From the NCBI GenBank assembly GCA_027493525.1, contig JAOSKN010000002.1, forward strand, positions 1,096,288-1,160,287: a DNA stretch of 64,000 nucleotides. Reading direction: 5' to 3'. The stretch is from Planctomycetota bacterium. Lineage in GTDB: Bacteria > Planctomycetota > SZUA-567 > H5-PLA8. Position numbers and translations under genes: made by a program. Of this stretch, positions 18,616 through 27,366 are shown one piece after another; position 1 is the first letter of the stretch, and each line of letters opens with the position of its first letter. The notes beneath the pieces are model-generated. The model worked only from the letters and a program-made list of their open reading frames with translations, did no database searches and was not told the DNA's origin.

Positions 18616-20190
18616 TTATCGCTTGAAGTACAGCCTGCGCCCGGGCCATTCCGGCCCCAGTCCGTCCACGAAGATTCCGCCGCGCCGCACGGCCATGCCG
18701 TTCACGAAAACATCGCGCACGCCGGCGGCAAGCCGATTCGGCTCGTCGTAGGTGCTGGGGTCGCCGACGGCCGCGGGGTCGAAGACGACGAGGTCGGCGA
18801 AGGCGCCCTCGCGCAGCTCGCCGCGCCCGAGGAGCCCGAAGCGGCGCGCGGGGAAGCCGCTGAGCTTGTGCACGGCCTGTTCGAGCGTGAAGAGCTTCTT
18901 CTCGCGCACCCATGGACCTAGCACGCGCGCGGCCGAACCGTAGACCCGCGGATGGACCTGCCCCCCGGGGAGCCAGATCCCGTCGCTGCCGAGCATCCCG
19001 CGTGGATGCGCGACGAAGGGCTCGGCCAGCGCGTCCGTGCCGTGCCGGATCACCATCAGCACCGCGAGCTGCTCCTCGATCAGCAGGTCCGCCAGCGCGT
19101 CGGGCAGCGGCTTGCCGACCTTCTTCGCGAAGGCCGTGAGGTTCAGGCCCTGCCAGGCCGCGTTGTCCTTCGTCGCGGTCCAGGCCACGAAGAGTTCGTC
19201 GAGGTCCATGCGGAAACCGGCGAGCAACTCGCCGAAGCGCGCGCGCAGGACGGGATCGTTGAGCCGGCGCGCGACGCCCAGCGGCCCGTTCTCCCACGCT
19301 TCGTAGGGCAGCATGAAATTCAACATCGTGCTGCTGGGGCCGTAAGGGTAGACGTCGAAGGTGAGGTCCACCTCGCGCGCGGCGGGCGAATCGAGGAACT
19401 CGAGGATCTTCTCGCCCTGGGCGGGGTTCTCGCCCTTCAGGTGGCTGACATGGAGCGGGACGCCGGCGAAGCGCGCGATCTCGACGGCCTCCTTCAGCGC
19501 GGGCAGGTGCCCGAGCTTGTAGCGGATGTGCGTGACGTAGAGCCCGCCCTCCGGGGCCATCGCCGTGCAGAGTTCCGCGATCTCCCGCGTTCCGGCGAAA
19601 CACTGCGCGACGTAATCGAGGCCCGTCGAGAGGCCCACGCCGCCGGCCTCGAACCCCTTGCGCAGTTCGCGTTTCATCAGCAGCATCTGCGTGTCGTCGG
19701 CCGGCTCGCGCCCCCAGCCGACGGCCATGGAACGCAGGTTCCCGAACGGCACGTGCGTGGCGACGTTCTGCGCGGCGCGGCGGTCGATTCGCGCGAGGTA
19801 CTCGTCCAGCGAGAGCCAGCCGTCGTAGTCGTCGAGCTTCAGGCCGTTCAGCGAGCGCAGGTACTGGATCCAGTGGCGCGCCGTCTCGGGGCTGACCGGC
19901 GCGTAGCCGATGCCGTCGGCGGCGATCACCTCGGTGGTGTAGCCCTGCGCGAGCTTGGGCTCGAATCGCTCGAACTTCAGGAGCCAGCCGTCGGTGTGGT
20001 TGTGGACGTCGATGAACCCCGGCGCGACGGCGTGGCCGGCGGCGTCGATCCGCTCGCGGGCCTCCGCCCGCGCCAGGTCGCCCACGGCCGCGATCCGGTC
20101 CCCGCGCAACCCCAGGTCGGCGCGCCGCGCGGGCCCGCCCGTGCCGTCGATGACGGCGCCGCCGTGCAGGATCAGGTCGAAGGAAGCCAT
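18616..20190 (-). CDS. D-aminoacylase / N-acyl-D-amino acid deacylase-like amidohydrolase
   Basis: The 524-residue protein has the two-part beta-sandwich and TIM-barrel layout of the amidohydrolase superfamily. FDLILHGGAVIDGTG begins the beta-sandwich and GFIDVHNHTDG gives the HxH metal pair. THIRYK and HVSHLKGEN supply further histidines, and LGSDGIWLPG with HPRVYGSAARVL matches the D-aminoacylase branch. It hydrolyses N-acyl-D-amino acids or related N-acyl or D-hydantoin-like substrates. It is the last gene of the minus-strand series and lies 108 bases after the methyltransferase. The stop faces the lyase stop 15 bases away. Confidence 0.87.
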   Translation of the reverse strand: MASFDLILHGGAVIDGTGGPARRADLGLRGDRIAAVGDLARAEARERIDAAGHAVAPGFIDVHNHTDGWLLKFERFEPKLAQGYTTEVIAADGIGYAPVSPETARHWIQYLRSLNGLKLDDYDGWLSLDEYLARIDRRAAQNVATHVPFGNLRSMAVGWGREPADDTQMLLMKRELRKGFEAGGVGLSTGLDYVAQCFAGTREIAELCTAMAPEGGLYVTHIRYKLGHLPALKEAVEIARFAGVPLHVSHLKGENPAQGEKILEFLDSPAAREVDLTFDVYPYGPSSTMLNFMLPYEAWENGPLGVARRLNDPVLRARFGELLAGFRMDLDELFVAWTATKDNAAWQGLNLTAFAKKVGKPLPDALADLLIEEQLAVLMVIRHGTDALAEPFVAHPRGMLGSDGIWLPGGQVHPRVYGSAARVLGPWVREKKLFTLEQAVHKLSGFPARRFGLLGRGELREGAFADLVVFDPAAVGDPSTYDEPNRLAAGVRDVFVNGMAVRRGGIFVDGLGPEWPGRRLYFKR

Positions 20191-20298
20191 GCGGGAATCC
20201 CCGGACGCCCTGGTCGAAAGCGCCTTGAAGCGTGGATGATCGTGCCGCGCGCGGGCGTCCGCAACGCGCTTTCCGCGTTCCGGGCTGCGCGCCGGCGC

Positions 20299-21081
20299 TC
20301 ACTCGTGTTTCGCGGGCAGCGGCTGGCCTTCGCGCCAGGGCTCCAGGACCAGGTCCTCGGGCCGGCGCGCGACGGCCACCAGCGAACCGCCGATGGGCAG
20401 CGGGGCGAGGCGCATCAGGTGCCGCTCGCTCGAAAAAATCCACTCCAGCGGCTTGGCGAGGCCGCGCGTGCCGGGTTCGAGGTGCCGGGCCGACCACGTC
20501 TGCGGGCGCAGGAGCAGCCGCGCGCCGCCCATCGCAGGCAGGAGCAGGAACATGGCGTAGCTGATGAAACGCACGTCGAAGCCCAAGCGCAGCAGCTTGC
20601 GGCGCAGCTCCCCGCGGTGGTAGCGCCGGAAATGGTGGTGCTCCACGTCGTGCTGGCTCCAGAGCCAGCGCAGGGCGGGGACGGTGAGCAGGAGCGTGCC
20701 GCCGGGCTTCAGCAGCCGCAGCACGCGCTGCAGCGCGCCGACGTCGTCTTCGACGTGCTCCAGGACGTCCAGCATCGTGATCAGGTCGAAGCTCGCGTCG
20801 GCGTAAGGGACTTTTTGCGGAAGCCAGACCTCGTCGAGCCGCCCGGGGAAAAACGTGCGGCAGAAGTCGAGGGCTTTCGTTGAAGGGTCCGCGCCCCAGA
20901 CCTCGCCGTAGCGCGCCAGTTCGTCCAGGTTGGTCCCCACGCCGCAGCCCAGGTCCAGCACGCGCCCTTCGCGGCGCCGGTGGTAACGGTCCAGCAGGCT
21001 GAAGACGACCCGCCGGCGCCCGCGGAACCACCAGTGCCGCTTGCCGTAGCGATGCAGGGAGTCGAAGAGTTCTTCTTCCAT
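20299..21081 (-). CDS. class I SAM-dependent methyltransferase
   Basis: The 260-residue protein has the SAM-binding motif RVLDLGCGVGTNLDELARYG (about 40-60), post-I acidic residue in VWGADPS, and the FDLITMLDVLEHVEDD motif. The C-terminal region HDVEHHHFRRYHRGELRRKL plus a hydrophobic helix (ISYAMFLLLPAMGGARLLL) is common in methyltransferases encoded next to GT2 glycosyltransferases that act on lipid-linked sugars. That fits its position 36 bases downstream of the YbeY-glycosyltransferase gene. Substrate is inferred only. Confidence 0.83.
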   Translation of the reverse strand: MEEELFDSLHRYGKRHWWFRGRRRVVFSLLDRYHRRREGRVLDLGCGVGTNLDELARYGEVWGADPSTKALDFCRTFFPGRLDEVWLPQKVPYADASFDLITMLDVLEHVEDDVGALQRVLRLLKPGGTLLLTVPALRWLWSQHDVEHHHFRRYHRGELRRKLLRLGFDVRFISYAMFLLLPAMGGARLLLRPQTWSARHLEPGTRGLAKPLEWIFSSERHLMRLAPLPIGGSLVAVARRPEDLVLEPWREGQPLPAKHE

Positions 21082-21117
21082 GGGACCGGGTTGGTCGGGC
21101 GCGAAGCGGCTTCCGGC

Positions 21118-22503
21118 TCACGTTCCGCGCCGCGCGCCGCGTTCTCCTTCTCCTGCCTCGGGCCTGGCCGTATGCCGGTGCATCGTTCTCACGCGCCACA
21201 TGTCGCCCAGCATGCGGAACGGATCGGTAAGCAGATTGACGCGGCTGGCCTGATCGTCGCGCCAGTTGACGGGAACCTCGACCACCTTCAGATCCCAGCG
21301 CGCGGCGAGGTACAGCAGTTCGACGTCGAAGGCGAAGCCGTCCACGCGCGCGGCGCCGAAGAGGCATTCCGCGGCGGCCGCGCTGAAGAGCTTGAACCCG
21401 CACTGGCTGTCCACGACCTTGACGTTGAGCAGCAGCCCGCGCAGGTGGCGGAAGACCTGCCCGATGACGTAGCGGTGCGGCTTGATCTTCCGCTCGATCC
21501 CCGGCGCCGGCAGCGCGCGCGAGCCCACGGCGACGTCCGCGCCGGCTTCGCGCAGCCTGTCGCGCAGCCGGTCGAGTTCCGCGATGGGCGTGCTTCCGTC
21601 GGCGTCGGCGAAGAGGCGCAGCGCGCCGCGGGCGGCCCGCATGCCCACCCGGACCGCGTGCCCCTTGCCGCGATTGGCCTCGTAGCGCAGCAGGCCCAGG
21701 CGCGGGGCGCCGCGCATCTCCTCGCGGACGACCGCGGCCGTGGCGTCCGAGCTGCCGTCGTCCACGACGAGGGTTTCGCAAGGTTCGCCGGCGCGGTCGC
21801 ACCAGGCGTCGATGGCGCGCAGGTACGGCAGGATGCGCCGCGCCTCGTTGAAGGCCGGGATCACGATCGAAAGCCCCGGCGCGGCGGTTTCGGCGCGGCG
21901 GCTCCATGCGGACGTAATCGGGAAGCGGCAACGCGCGGCTCTTCCTTGGACCGGGCTATGGACGAGGCCGCAGTCTAGCGCCTGCGCGTTTTTTTCGAAG
22001 CACTCCGCCAGGACGGCCTCCTGTACGCGCGCCATGGCCGCGCGGCGCGAGGGCGTGTCGTCCGCGTAGCCCAGCAGATGCAGGAAGCCGTGGACGGCGT
22101 AGCGCGCGAGTTCCTCCTCGAGCGGCAGCCCTCGCGCGCGCGCCTCGCGCGCGGCGGTCTCGAAGCTGGCGAGGATCTCGCCGAGGAAGAAGGCCTCGCG
22201 CTCCGGGTCGAACTCCAGCATGGGGAAGGAGAGCACGTCCGTCGGACCGTCGTGGCCCAGGTGCTGCGCGTTGAACTCGGCGATCGCCGCGTCGCTCATG
22301 AAGGTCACGTCCGCCGCCAGCCTGAGGCCGCCGCGCGGATCGGGCCGGCGGTTCGGGGGCGCGGCGCGCCAGGCACGCTCGAAGAGGCGTTCGAGCCCGG
22401 CGCGGGTGGGGGCGCGCGGCGCGCCGCGGCGCGCGAAGCGGCGCACGGCAATGGGCAGGTTCGCGGAGGCGGATTGAAGCGCGGGCGCGCGGCGTCGGGG
22501 CAT
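21118..22503 (-). CDS. ybeY: YbeY endoribonuclease fused in frame to a GT2 glycosyltransferase
   Basis: A single 461-residue frame contains two domains. Residues about 1-155 are YbeY, the metal-dependent RNase of 16S rRNA maturation, with VTFMSDAAIAEFNAQHLGHDGPTDVLSFPM and HGFLHLLGYADDT. Residues about 185-461 are a GT2 dolichyl-phosphate-glucosyltransferase-like domain (LSIVIPAFNEARR, DDGSSDAT, FADADGS, VVDSQCGFKLF). The junction contains a T7 run on the plus strand (21989-21995), i.e. GAA AAA AAC in the coding frame. One base fewer there gives the ending FEKTRRR-stop, the expected YbeY length. No ATG, GTG or TTG lies in frame between the domains. The third zinc-ligand histidine of YbeY is Asp here. 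Whether the fusion is real, a slippery site or an indel is open. Neighbours phoH and HD hydrolase fit the ybeY call. Confidence 0.8.
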   Translation of the reverse strand: MPRRRAPALQSASANLPIAVRRFARRGAPRAPTRAGLERLFERAWRAAPPNRRPDPRGGLRLAADVTFMSDAAIAEFNAQHLGHDGPTDVLSFPMLEFDPEREAFFLGEILASFETAAREARARGLPLEEELARYAVHGFLHLLGYADDTPSRRAAMARVQEAVLAECFEKNAQALDCGLVHSPVQGRAARCRFPITSAWSRRAETAAPGLSIVIPAFNEARRILPYLRAIDAWCDRAGEPCETLVVDDGSSDATAAVVREEMRGAPRLGLLRYEANRGKGHAVRVGMRAARGALRLFADADGSTPIAELDRLRDRLREAGADVAVGSRALPAPGIERKIKPHRYVIGQVFRHLRGLLLNVKVVDSQCGFKLFSAAAAECLFGAARVDGFAFDVELLYLAARWDLKVVEVPVNWRDDQASRVNLLTDPFRMLGDMWRVRTMHRHTARPEAGEGERGARRGT

Positions 22504-22511
22504 GCGCGGCG

Positions 22512-25097
22512 TCAATCCGCCGCGTCCTGCGCGGGCTTCTCGGCGTCGGTATCGTCCCGCCCAAGTTTGTCCGGATCGGCGGGGCCGGGGTTGGCTTCCT
22601 CCGTCCGCTCGTGCGGCTTGTCGCCTTCGGAGGCGGGTTTCAGGTCCGGCTCCGTCGGCGCTTCGCTCAGCAGCATCTCGCGCGGGATCTTGCGCGTGGA
22701 GGTCATGTCGCCCACGCTCTTGTGGACGCCGGAGCCGCCGGCGACGGACCGGTACACGCCCGAACCGCCGGCCGGCTTGCGCGGCTCCTTCTCCTGGCCC
22801 GGGTAGCGCACGCGGCCGTGGAAGCGCCCCACCAGCACGCGCAGGAAGGTCTCCTCGACGACCGCCAGGTCGCGGAAGGTCAGGTCGCACTCGTCGAGCT
22901 GGTTGTCGAGCAGCTTGGCCATGATCAGGTCGTGGACGAACTGCTGCAGGCGCGTGGCGCTGGGCGCCTCCAGGGTCCGCGAGGCCGCCTCGATGGTGTC
23001 CGCGAGCATCAGCACGCCGGTCTCGCGGCTCTGCGGCTTGGGCCCTGGATAGCGGAAGAAGGACTCCTGGACCTCGCCGGAAGCCCCGCCGGCGCCCTTC
23101 TCGGCCTCGGCCTTCTTTTGCGCCGAATGGAAGAAGAAGCTCACCAGCGTCGTCCCGTGGTGCTCGGGAATGAAGTCCACGATCTGCTGCGGAAGGCCGA
23201 AGTCCCTGGCCAGTTGGATGCCGTCCTTGACGTGGGAGGTGATGATCAGCGCGCTGACGGACGGCGCGAGTTTGAGGTGGCGTTCCTCGGCGCCCATCTG
23301 GTTCTCGACGAAGTATTCGGGCTTCAGCGTCTTGCCCAGGTCGTGGTAGTAGGTGCCGGTGCGGGCGAGCTGGACGTTCCCGCCGATCGCCTCCACCGCC
23401 GGTTCGACCAGCGAGGCCACCTGCAGCGTGTGCGCCCAGGTCCCGGGGGCCTCGAGCTGGATCTTGCGCAGCGCCGGCTGGGTCGGATCGGCCAATTCGT
23501 ACAGCCGCGTATTGGTGACGATTCCGAAAACGATCTCGAGGGCCGGCAACAGCGCCGAAAGCAGCAGCCCGCAGGCGGCGCAGTTGGCCAGGCCCCAGGG
23601 CGCCTCCTGGTAGGTCGGGAACTGAAGCAGCGGGAGGCCGAACTGGGAGAGTCCGGCGGCGGTCATGATCCCCGACCCGCGCAGCGGCGAGAGCAGCAGC
23701 ACGACGCCGAAGTGCGCCAGGCCGCCCAGCAGCCCGTACTTCAGCAGGTCGAAGCGGCGCTGCAGCCGCTTCGCCGGCAGCGCCGCGACGAAGGCGCCGG
23801 TCAGGAGCGCCAGCGCCAGCGCCATGTTCCCGTCGGACATGAAGCCCACCAGCAGCGCCAGCGCCAACGCGACGACCAGCGCCACGCCCTGTGAGAAGGC
23901 CAGCGAGGCGGTCACCACGGCGAAAGCCGCCGGCACGAGCTGCCGCGGGAGTTCGTAGAGCATCAGGACCTTCGCCACCAGCAGCACCGCCAAGCAGATG
24001 AACGCCAACAACGCCATTTGCCGGCGGTGGCGGAAGATCTCCGGCTGCAGCCGCCGCAGGGCCATGATCACCAGGAACAGGATGGCCCCGGAGAGCGCGG
24101 CGAGGCCCGAGAGGCGCCGGCTGTGGGCGAAGAGCGGCAGCGCGGCCTTGTACGCGTAGGCCTCTTCGCGCAGCATGCGCACCTGCTCGGAGCCGACCGG
24201 GTCGCCCTTGGCCAGGATCTGCGTGTCGCGCTTGACCTCGCGGTTCTGGTCGGGCACCTGGAGGCGCGCCTGCTGCTGCTGCTCTTCGGTCGCCTGCGCG
24301 TCGAAGCCCAGGTTGGGCTTCAGGCGTTCGTCGAGGTGCCGCGTGAGCGCCAGTTGCAGGGCCTCGGAGTAGCGCGGGTAATTCCCGATTTTTTCGCCGA
24401 GCGCGCGCTGCGCCTCCAGCACCGAGCGCAGGCGCTTGCCGTTCATCGGCAGCAGCGGGCCGTTCTCCTCGCGGCGGACCAGGATCTCCTGCGCCTGCCC
24501 GCGCGCCCAGTAGCGCTCGAAGTGTTCCCGGCTCAGCACGCCCTCGACGTCGAGGGAGGTGAGCACGTACTGCATCTCCCACATCAGGTCGTTCTTGAGC
24601 GAACCTTTGCCGGCGCGCGCGTAGTGCTCGTGGAGCCGCTCCACGAGCTGCTCTTCCTTGCGGTCGTTGACGGCGGCCTTGGCGGACTGGAGGCTGCCGG
24701 CGCCCTCGACGATTTCGCAGATCCGCCCGAGGTCCTCCAGGATGTCCTTGCGCCAGTTGGGGACGGCGCGAAAGACCTGCGGCGCTTTCTTCGCGGCCAG
24801 GTCGCGGAGGTCCTTGATGTAGTCGCGATCCCAGTACGAGAACGTCTCGCGGGCGTAGAAGTCCGAGGGGGCTTGGTCGGCCTCGTGGAGCGGCGGGGGC
24901 AGGACGCCGTAGTCCATCACCACCACGACGGCGGCGACGAGCAGGACGCAGAAGCCCCAGCCCATGGGGCCCAGGGTCGAGCGGCGTTCGTCCTTGGGCG
25001 GCGCGCCGTCGCGCGGCCGGCCGCCGCCGCCGGCCGGGGCGCCGGCGCGCCCTCGGCGGGCGCCGCCCCGCGAGTGCAGGAAATCCAGCCAGCTCAC
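22512..25097 (-). CDS. 7TM-HD family phosphohydrolase (PgpH/YqfF type)
   Basis: PgpH-type proteins hydrolyse cyclic di-AMP in the cytoplasm and sense an extracytoplasmic signal. The 861-residue protein has a basic Gly-rich N-terminus, one TM helix (FCVLLVAAVVVVMDYG), and a long 7TMR-HDED extracellular domain (about 75-320). A cluster of about seven TM helices (about 330-540) and a C-terminal HD domain follow, with GTWAHTLQVASL, YYHDLGK, FVENQ and EHHGT. A Ser/Gly/Pro-rich tail holds two near-copies of GGSGVYRSV. It ends 8 bases before the ybeY ATG and starts 18 bases after phoH, the usual phoH-HD-ybeY order. Confidence 0.9.
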   Translation of the reverse strand: MSWLDFLHSRGGARRGRAGAPAGGGGRPRDGAPPKDERRSTLGPMGWGFCVLLVAAVVVVMDYGVLPPPLHEADQAPSDFYARETFSYWDRDYIKDLRDLAAKKAPQVFRAVPNWRKDILEDLGRICEIVEGAGSLQSAKAAVNDRKEEQLVERLHEHYARAGKGSLKNDLMWEMQYVLTSLDVEGVLSREHFERYWARGQAQEILVRREENGPLLPMNGKRLRSVLEAQRALGEKIGNYPRYSEALQLALTRHLDERLKPNLGFDAQATEEQQQQARLQVPDQNREVKRDTQILAKGDPVGSEQVRMLREEAYAYKAALPLFAHSRRLSGLAALSGAILFLVIMALRRLQPEIFRHRRQMALLAFICLAVLLVAKVLMLYELPRQLVPAAFAVVTASLAFSQGVALVVALALALLVGFMSDGNMALALALLTGAFVAALPAKRLQRRFDLLKYGLLGGLAHFGVVLLLSPLRGSGIMTAAGLSQFGLPLLQFPTYQEAPWGLANCAACGLLLSALLPALEIVFGIVTNTRLYELADPTQPALRKIQLEAPGTWAHTLQVASLVEPAVEAIGGNVQLARTGTYYHDLGKTLKPEYFVENQMGAEERHLKLAPSVSALIITSHVKDGIQLARDFGLPQQIVDFIPEHHGTTLVSFFFHSAQKKAEAEKGAGGASGEVQESFFRYPGPKPQSRETGVLMLADTIEAASRTLEAPSATRLQQFVHDLIMAKLLDNQLDECDLTFRDLAVVEETFLRVLVGRFHGRVRYPGQEKEPRKPAGGSGVYRSVAGGSGVHKSVGDMTSTRKIPREMLLSEAPTEPDLKPASEGDKPHERTEEANPGPADPDKLGRDDTDAEKPAQDAAD

Positions 25098-25115
25098 GCC
25101 GTCGCTCTCCCCGTG

Positions 25116-26180
25116 CTACGCCCCGTTCTTCCGGGAACCCTTGCCGCCCGCGCGAGGCGGCTCGGCGACCTCGTACGCATCCACGATCCGCTGCACGAGC
25201 GGATGGCGCACGATGTCCTGGCGTTCCAGGTGCACGAACGAGACGCCTTCCAAATCGCCCAGCACCTGGTGCGCGTGAGCGAGCCCCGAGACCTCGCCGT
25301 CGGGCAGGTCCACCTGCGTCACGTCCCCGGTGATCACCGCCTTGGCCTTGTTGCCCAGCCGGGTGAGAAACATCTTCATCTGCTTGGGCGTGGTGTTCTG
25401 CGCCTCGTCGAGGATCACGAAGGCATGGTTGAGGGTCCGCCCGCGCATGAACGCCAACGGGGCGATCTCGAAGACGCCGCGCTCGTGGAACTTCTCGACC
25501 TGCACCGGGTTGAGCAGGTCGTGCAGGGAGTCGTACAACGGGCGCAGGTAAGGGTTGACTTTTTCACGCAGGTCGCCGGGCAGGAAGCCGAGGTGCTCTC
25601 CGGCTTCCACCGCCGGGCGCACCAGGATGAGGCGATGGACGATCTTGCGCGTCAGGGCCTCCAGGGCCATGGCCACGGCGAGATAGGTCTTCCCGGAGCC
25701 GGCCGGGCCGATGGCGAAGACGACATCGTGTTTGCGGATGGCTTCCACGTAGCGGCGCTGCCCGCCGGAGAGCGCGCGGACTCGTCCGGCCAGGACGCCT
25801 TCGTTGCTGGGACCCCAGGTGCCGGGCTCCCGAGGGAGGAACATCTCGGCGTCCTGTGAACGCTTGCGCCGCCGCGGCTCCCAGCCTTCTGCGTCCGCGT
25901 CTTCATCGCCGTCGTGGTCTGGCTCGTCCAGGCTGTTGGCGAGAATGCCGTCCACGTCCCTGCGGTTCAGCGGGCGGCCTTCGCGGACGGCCGTGAGCAT
26001 GTCCTGGAACGTGCGGAACCCGCGGTTGACGGAGTGTTCCGAACCGTCAAGGTGCAGCAACTCCTTCCGTACCACGATATCGACGCCCAAGGCGTCGCGC
26101 ACCTGGCGGAGGTAGCAGTCGCCTTCACCCAATAGGGCGCGGGCGATCTCCGGATCTTCCAGCTCTATGGTCCGTCTCAA
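25116..26180 (-). CDS. phoH: PhoH family ATPase
   Basis: PhoH-like proteins are P-loop ATPases with a suspected role in RNA metabolism, usually encoded with ybeY. The 354-residue protein has an N-terminal KH-like part (GVDIVVRKELLHLDGSEHSV), then FAIGPAGSGKTYLAVAMAL (Walker A, about 157-164), LILVRPAVEAGEHLGFLPGD and FVILDEAQNTTPKQMKMFLTR (Walker B, about 252). An acidic insert (DEPDHDGDEDADAEG) separates the parts. The start is a TTG at 26180; GAGGAGG lies rather far upstream, within a CCTCCTGAGGAGG palindrome, so the start is uncertain. Confidence 0.93.
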   Translation of the reverse strand: MRRTIELEDPEIARALLGEGDCYLRQVRDALGVDIVVRKELLHLDGSEHSVNRGFRTFQDMLTAVREGRPLNRRDVDGILANSLDEPDHDGDEDADAEGWEPRRRKRSQDAEMFLPREPGTWGPSNEGVLAGRVRALSGGQRRYVEAIRKHDVVFAIGPAGSGKTYLAVAMALEALTRKIVHRLILVRPAVEAGEHLGFLPGDLREKVNPYLRPLYDSLHDLLNPVQVEKFHERGVFEIAPLAFMRGRTLNHAFVILDEAQNTTPKQMKMFLTRLGNKAKAVITGDVTQVDLPDGEVSGLAHAHQVLGDLEGVSFVHLERQDIVRHPLVQRIVDAYEVAEPPRAGGKGSRKNGA

Positions 26181-26254
26181 AGTGCGAGCGCGTCCTCCTC
26201 AGGAGGTTCCGGCGCGATTCGGACTGCATCTGTGCAGCGAGACCGCACCAAACC

Positions 26255-27196
26255 CTAATATGCAATGATAACCGGCACGAGGAAATAGGCAACGGGTCCG
26301 GCTACCACCAGGCTGTCCACGACATCCATCACACCCCCATAGCCGGGCACGAGCTGCCCCGCATCCTTCACCCCCGCCGAGCGCTTAAGGAGGCTCTCGG
26401 CCAAGTCTCCCATCATACCTGAAAAGCCTACGCAAAGGCCAAAGACGAGCGCTTTGGGGATGCTGAAAGCCGGCGAAGGCAGCACGTTGAGCACTTCAAG
26501 GTGCAGGATCACCGCCAGGATCACGCTCCCCGCCAGCCCCGCCGCCACGCCTTCGATGGTCTTTCCGGGAGAGACCAGCGGGAAGGCTTTGTGCCGTCCC
26601 AGTCGGCGGCCCACCAGGAAGGCGCAGACGTCGCAGCCTTTCGCGATGACGATGGTGGCGATGACCATCCGGTGCCCGAAGGCGTTCCAGCCTTCCCCGC
26701 CGGGCAGCCCGTCCAGGCCCATGTGTCTGAGTTTCAAAACGAAGGAAGGCAGGAACCAGAGGTACAGCAGGCCCAGCGTGGTCACGCTCAAGCCCCCCAG
26801 CGAGGCCGGCAGGTCCTTGCGCCGCGCGGTCAGGACGAAGACGCCGAGGATCGAGGCCGCGAGCGCGCCGTTAAGCAGTTGCTCGGCCTGGTACAGCGCC
26901 TTGAACTGCGCGGCCGGGTCGGTGGGCGTGCCCGGCGCGTTCTGGGCGGCCCAGGTGCGCAGCACGAGGTAATGGACGCCCACGAGCGCGCAGGCGCAGA
27001 GCGTGCCCCAGTGCGAGAAGGTCTGGTAGCCGGCGCCGCGGCAGAGCGTCCAGAACTCGCGCATGCCCAGGTAGGTCGCGCCGAGGAAGGTCAGGTGCAG
27101 GAAGAAGCTGTCGCGCAGGTAATAGTAGTCGAGCCACATGGCCACGATCAGCATCGAGACCATGCAGGTGGCGGCGAGGATGCGGAAGCGGAGCAT
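26255..27196 (-). CDS. cdsA: phosphatidate cytidylyltransferase
   Basis: CdsA converts phosphatidic acid and CTP to CDP-diacylglycerol, the branch point of phospholipid synthesis. The 313-residue membrane protein has about eight hydrophobic segments and the C-terminal CDS signature: SPGKTIEGVAAGLAGS followed by GDLAESLLKRSAGVKDAGQLVPGYGGVMDVVDSL. Its place directly after uppS and before phoH is typical. The predicted ATG 27196 starts MLRFRILAATCMVSML, an immediate TM helix. Confidence 0.93.
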   Translation of the reverse strand: MLRFRILAATCMVSMLIVAMWLDYYYLRDSFFLHLTFLGATYLGMREFWTLCRGAGYQTFSHWGTLCACALVGVHYLVLRTWAAQNAPGTPTDPAAQFKALYQAEQLLNGALAASILGVFVLTARRKDLPASLGGLSVTTLGLLYLWFLPSFVLKLRHMGLDGLPGGEGWNAFGHRMVIATIVIAKGCDVCAFLVGRRLGRHKAFPLVSPGKTIEGVAAGLAGSVILAVILHLEVLNVLPSPAFSIPKALVFGLCVGFSGMMGDLAESLLKRSAGVKDAGQLVPGYGGVMDVVDSLVVAGPVAYFLVPVIIAY

Positions 27197-27366
27197 GATT
27201 TAGCGTGCGTCCTGAAACTGGATCGCGAGCCGGCTTCGGAGCGCCGGGCAAGCGAGGCGAGGCGGCCGAACGAGCCGTATCCGGACGAGTATACGGCAAG
27301 GAGGCCAACGACGCATCGCGAAGGCCGCCGCCCGAAGGCGGCCGAGAGGCGTCTTAGCACGCACGC

